Positions 61,221 to 64,000 of a DNA stretch of 64,000 bases are shown here, one piece after another. The notes beneath the pieces are model-generated. The model was not told the origin of the DNA. It saw only the letters and a list, made by a program, of their open reading frames with translations, and ran no database searches. Position numbers and translations under genes: made by a program. Position 1 is the first letter of the stretch. Every line of letters begins with the position of its first letter. This DNA is from Pseudomonas fluorescens (lineage in GTDB: Bacteria > Pseudomonadota > Gammaproteobacteria > Pseudomonadales > Pseudomonadaceae), in NCBI RefSeq assembly GCF_000967965.1, contig NZ_LACC01000030.1, positions 1-64,000 on the forward strand. Direction: 5' to 3'.

Positions 61221-61892
61221 ATGAATCTGTTCAATTTTGCCAAACGCTTTAAATATCGCGCCTACCTTTTGTTGCCCGCCCTCTTGGTGGTCAGCGCGAT
61301 GTTCCTGTCGCTGGAGCCCGGCCTGAGTCGCGCCCAACCGATGGATGGCACCCAGACGCTGGTCTTCCTGCGCCACGGGGAAAAACCCGCCGGCGGCCTG
61401 GGCCAGCTCAATTGCCGGGGACTGAACCGCGCCATCGACCTGGCCACACTGCTGCCGGAAAAGTTCGGCAAGGCCAACTATGTGTTCGCGGCCAACCCGA
61501 CCCGTAACGTCGAGGAAGGCGAGCTCGACAATTCCTACAGTTATATCCGCCCACTGATGACCATCAGCCCCAGCGCCATCAAGCTGGGCCTGCCGGTGAA
61601 CATCAACTTTTCCGCCAATGACACCAGTGACCTGGCCGATGAGCTGCTCCACGACAAGTACCACAACTCGGTCATCTACACGGCCTGGTCCCACGGTTAC
61701 CTGCCAGAGCTGATCAACACGGTGGCCGGCGAAGCCACCGGCAAGGATGCGAAGATCATCGACGACTGGGAGTCCAGCGACTACGACTCGCTGTATGTAC
61801 TGACCCTGACCTGGCACAACGGCAAGGCCAGTTTGCAGAGCCATGTGTACAAGCAAGGCCTGGATAACGGCGCAGAAACCTGCCCGACCTGA
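61221..61892 (+). CDS. Membrane-anchored or secreted histidine phosphatase
   Basis: A 223-residue protein. An N-terminal hydrophobic segment (YLLLPALLVVSAMFLSL) is followed by the catalytic FLRHGEKP (about residue 50) of the phosphoglycerate-mutase/histidine phosphatase clan. A second histidine is in AWSHGYLPE. Substrate unknown. Confidence 0.75.
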   Translation: MNLFNFAKRFKYRAYLLLPALLVVSAMFLSLEPGLSRAQPMDGTQTLVFLRHGEKPAGGLGQLNCRGLNRAIDLATLLPEKFGKANYVFAANPTRNVEEGELDNSYSYIRPLMTISPSAIKLGLPVNINFSANDTSDLADELLHDKYHNSVIYTAWSHGYLPELINTVAGEATGKDAKIIDDWESSDYDSLYVLTLTWHNGKASLQSHVYKQGLDNGAETCPT

Positions 61893-61911
61893 GTTGTGCA
61901 TTGCCTGATCG

Positions 61912-62016
61912 GGCCTCATCGCGAGCAGGCTCGCTCCTACAGTGATCTTCGGTGAACACAGTTTTTGTGTACGGCGCAGATCCAATGTAGGAGCGAGCCT
62001 GCTCGCGATGAGGCCG
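61912..62016. repeat. REP pair
   Basis: Inverted units GCCTCATCGCGAGCAGGC and complement lie between the converging phosphatase and mnmH genes. Confidence 0.85.
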
Positions 62017-62028
62017 GCACAGGCTACA

Positions 62029-63132
62029 TCACCCTCGCTGGCTGCCCCGCTCGCGCAGATACTCAAGAACCGCCCCTCGCTCCCCGGCAAACTCGATCCG
62101 CGCGTCTTTCTTCTCCCGCTGAAACGCATACATCGGATCGTAATACTCGCACAGCAGCCCTTCGATCCAGCCCCGGTGCAGATCCACCGCGCCACTGCGG
62201 GCCTGCTCGGCCAACGCATCCTCCATCAAGACCAGCAAGCGTCGATGACGTTCACCACCCAGGCGCTTTTGCACATTGTTCAGGCTTTCCAGCAAGCGTT
62301 CGGAAAACAACGCAAAGCCCTCCTCGCCATGCACGTCGATGAATTCGGCGCACAGATCCACCACGTAATCGCGCAGGATCCGCTCGACCCGACCTTCCAG
62401 GCTGTCTTCCAGCCACACCATCGGGAACTGCTGCATGCCCTGGTACAGCGGCAACGGCAGCGCACAACTGCCCACCGCACGGCTTTCGTCTTCCAGTACG
62501 AACTGCTCGATGCCCCGTGCGCGTTTTTTCAACACGTCTACGGCCAAGCGGTTTTCGAAGTCGATGTTCGAGGGTTGGCCCGTGGCGCGCTTGCCGAAAC
62601 TGGAGCCGCGATGGTTGGCATGACCTTCAAGGTCCACGGCGTTGCCCAGTTGCGTGAGCACCTCGGTTTTGCCGGTGCCGGTCATCCCGCCCAACAGGAC
62701 GAAATCACACTGGGTCACAGCTTGATCGAGGGTGTCCAGCAGAAAGGTGCGCATGGCCTTGTAGCCACCGCCCACCCGTGGATAGTCGATGCCGGCCTCG
62801 TCCTTGAGCCATTGCTGGACTATCTGCGAGCGCAGACCGCCGCGAAAGCAATACAACAATCCATCCGGATGCGCCCGGGCAAAATCGGCCCAGGCCTGGA
62901 TGCGTTCGGCCTTGACCGCGCCCGACACCAGTTGATGCCCCAGCACAATGGCCGCTTGCTGGCCGTGCTGCTTGTAGCAGGTGCCGACCCGCTGGCGTTC
63001 ATGGTCATTCATCAACGGCAGGTTGATCACGCCAGGAAACGCGCCTTTGTTGAATTCGACGGGCGCGCGGGCGTCCATCATTGGCCGGTCGTTGAGGAAG
63101 ATGTCGCGGTAATCAGTGCAGTCGACGAACAT
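62029..63132 (-). CDS. mnmH: tRNA 2-selenouridine synthase
   Basis: A 367-residue protein with an N-terminal rhodanese domain whose active cysteine is in LLYCFRGGLRS (about residue 96) and a C-terminal P-loop domain (LLGGMTGTGKTEVL, about residue 145). It replaces sulfur of 2-thiouridine at the tRNA wobble base with selenium from selenophosphate. The ATG at 63132 overlaps the selD stop (TGATG), so both are translated together. Confidence 0.93.
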   Translation of the reverse strand: MFVDCTDYRDIFLNDRPMMDARAPVEFNKGAFPGVINLPLMNDHERQRVGTCYKQHGQQAAIVLGHQLVSGAVKAERIQAWADFARAHPDGLLYCFRGGLRSQIVQQWLKDEAGIDYPRVGGGYKAMRTFLLDTLDQAVTQCDFVLLGGMTGTGKTEVLTQLGNAVDLEGHANHRGSSFGKRATGQPSNIDFENRLAVDVLKKRARGIEQFVLEDESRAVGSCALPLPLYQGMQQFPMVWLEDSLEGRVERILRDYVVDLCAEFIDVHGEEGFALFSERLLESLNNVQKRLGGERHRRLLVLMEDALAEQARSGAVDLHRGWIEGLLCEYYDPMYAFQREKKDARIEFAGERGAVLEYLRERGSQRG

Positions 63133-64000
63133 CAAAACACCTCGACCGCGTTGCTCTGTCGCTCGACCAGTTCACCGATCGGTTCCAGGCTAAGGCCCAG
63201 TTCGGCGGCCACCGAAAGGAATTGCTCGTTGCCTTGCGGCGTCACGGCAATCAACAGGCCACCGCTGGTCTGCGGGTCGCAGAGCACGCGTTTGTGCAGC
63301 TCCTGAAGGCGTCCGAGCTTGCTGGCGTAGCTGTCGAAATTGCGCAGAGTCCCGCCGGGTACGCAGCCCTGTTCCAGGTAATACTCGACCCCCGGCAGGC
63401 GCGGTACGCGGTCATATTCAATGCGCGCCGTGAGCTGGCTGCCGTCGGCCATTTCCACCAGGTGCCCGAGCAGGCCGAAACCGGTGACATCGGTCATCGC
63501 GGTCACGCCGTCGAGCTTGCCGAAACGGCTGCCGGGTTTGTTCAGGGTGCACATCCAGTCCCGGGCCAGGCCGATGTCGGCATGACGCAACTTGCCCTTT
63601 TTCTCGGCAGTCGTAAGGATGCCGATACCCAAGGGCTTGGTGAGATAAAGCAGGCAACCGGCGGTGGCGGTATCGTTGCGCTTCATGTGGCGCTTTTCCA
63701 CCAGGCCGGTGACAGCCAGGCCAAAGATCGGTTCTGGCGCGTCGATGGAGTGCCCGCCTGCCAGCGGGATGCCCGCCTCGTCACACACCGAACGACCGCC
63801 GCGTATCACTTCCCGGGCAACTTCCGGCGCCAACACGTTCACCGGCCAGCCCAGGATCGCAATCGCCATCAACGGATCGCCGCCCATCGCATAGATGTCG
63901 CTGATGGCATTGGTGGCGGCAATTCGGCCGAAATCGAAGGGATCGTCGACGATCGGCATGAAAAAGTCCGTGGTCGAGACCACGCCGCGTTCCTCATCGA
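63132..64000 (-). CDS. selD: Selenide, water dikinase, 5' end outside the window
   Basis: Partial gene. The 5' part runs off the right edge. Visible residues include DERGVVSTTDFFMPIVDDPF, ATNAISDIYAMGGDPLMAI and GGHSIDAPEPIFGLAV. It makes selenophosphate from selenide and ATP. The catalytic Cys/Sec region is upstream of the window edge and cannot be seen. Coupled to mnmH. Confidence 0.93.
   Translation of the reverse strand, partial: DEERGVVSTTDFFMPIVDDPFDFGRIAATNAISDIYAMGGDPLMAIAILGWPVNVLAPEVAREVIRGGRSVCDEAGIPLAGGHSIDAPEPIFGLAVTGLVEKRHMKRNDTATAGCLLYLTKPLGIGILTTAEKKGKLRHADIGLARDWMCTLNKPGSRFGKLDGVTAMTDVTGFGLLGHLVEMADGSQLTARIEYDRVPRLPGVEYYLEQGCVPGGTLRNFDSYASKLGRLQELHKRVLCDPQTSGGLLIAVTPQGNEQFLSVAAELGLSLEPIGELVERQSNAVEVF

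Overview
This 64-kb window looks like chromosome from a fluorescens-type Pseudomonas. It is GC-rich and has compact ATGA-coupled operons. Pseudomonas REP pairs built around gcgagcaagctcgctccyac lie between genes, and several genes are typical of the genus (hemB of the Pseudomonas type, polB, selD-mnmH, yceH, trhP/yegQ, ampC, gudD). I saw no rRNA, tRNA, CRISPR array, prophage or insertion sequence.

Positions 147-31494 hold a dense catabolic island for steroids. The diagnostic genes are: a Delta4(5alpha)-type flavin dehydrogenase (753-2432); a 3-ketosteroid Delta1-dehydrogenase, KstD (8058-9800); the Rieske oxygenase KshA (17253-18296) and its reductase KshB (3189-4271), which together hydroxylate C9 and open ring B; a Delta5-3-ketosteroid isomerase nearly identical in its core to the classical Pseudomonas putida enzyme (26134-26523); and the lower meta-cleavage set hydrolase/hydratase/aldehyde dehydrogenase/aldolase (tesDEFG order, 20564-24170). 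A second branch resembles C/D-ring (HIP) catabolism: an acyl-CoA ligase (5353-6933), two acyl-CoA dehydrogenases, an IpdF-like SDR, a MaoC hydratase and a thiolase (26524-31375). Also present are six SDRs, a flavin reductase, a DUF1302/DUF1329 envelope pair, a secreted SurE-like phosphatase, a RibBX-like riboflavin-enzyme paralogue, an HSL-family esterase, a Nudix hydrolase, SRPBCC and SnoaL-fold proteins, and a 55-residue exported peptide. Several steps are absent: the large flavin monooxygenase subunit (HsaA/TesA2), the extradiol dioxygenase (HsaC/TesB) and IpdAB/EchA20. They must lie elsewhere if the pathway is complete.

The most striking observation is regulatory. Nine promoters of the island carry the same imperfect dyad, TMGTCY-N4-RGACGATG. 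By my count a -10-like hexamer starts 19-20 bases after every one. That places the dyad centre near -42, the position of a LuxR-type class II activator. A LuxR-family regulator (18432-19562) sits in the middle of the island. The one fully symmetric copy (17164-17183) lies between two divergent operons and has a -10-like hexamer on both sides. One of the nine sites drives the otherwise unremarkable 55-codon ORF at 20334-20501, which argues that this ORF is real.

From 31.5 kb onward the window is mostly ordinary chromosome. It holds a lipid-modifying glycosyltransferase operon (GT83/LABN/GT2, 31526-33954), yceH, a cupin, a shikimate-dehydrogenase-like gene, small Pseudomonas proteins, an AI-2E permease-like protein, trhP, and a LysR/EamA divergent pair. 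A glucarate locus follows (GntR regulator, MFS permease, gudD; 42331-46035), then ampC, several small metabolic or hypothetical genes, polB, a CBS-domain protein, a tandem-repeat secreted protein (55683-56045), a DUF1615 lipoprotein, a flavin monooxygenase, hemB, two GSTs, a histidine phosphatase, mnmH, and selD cut by the right edge.
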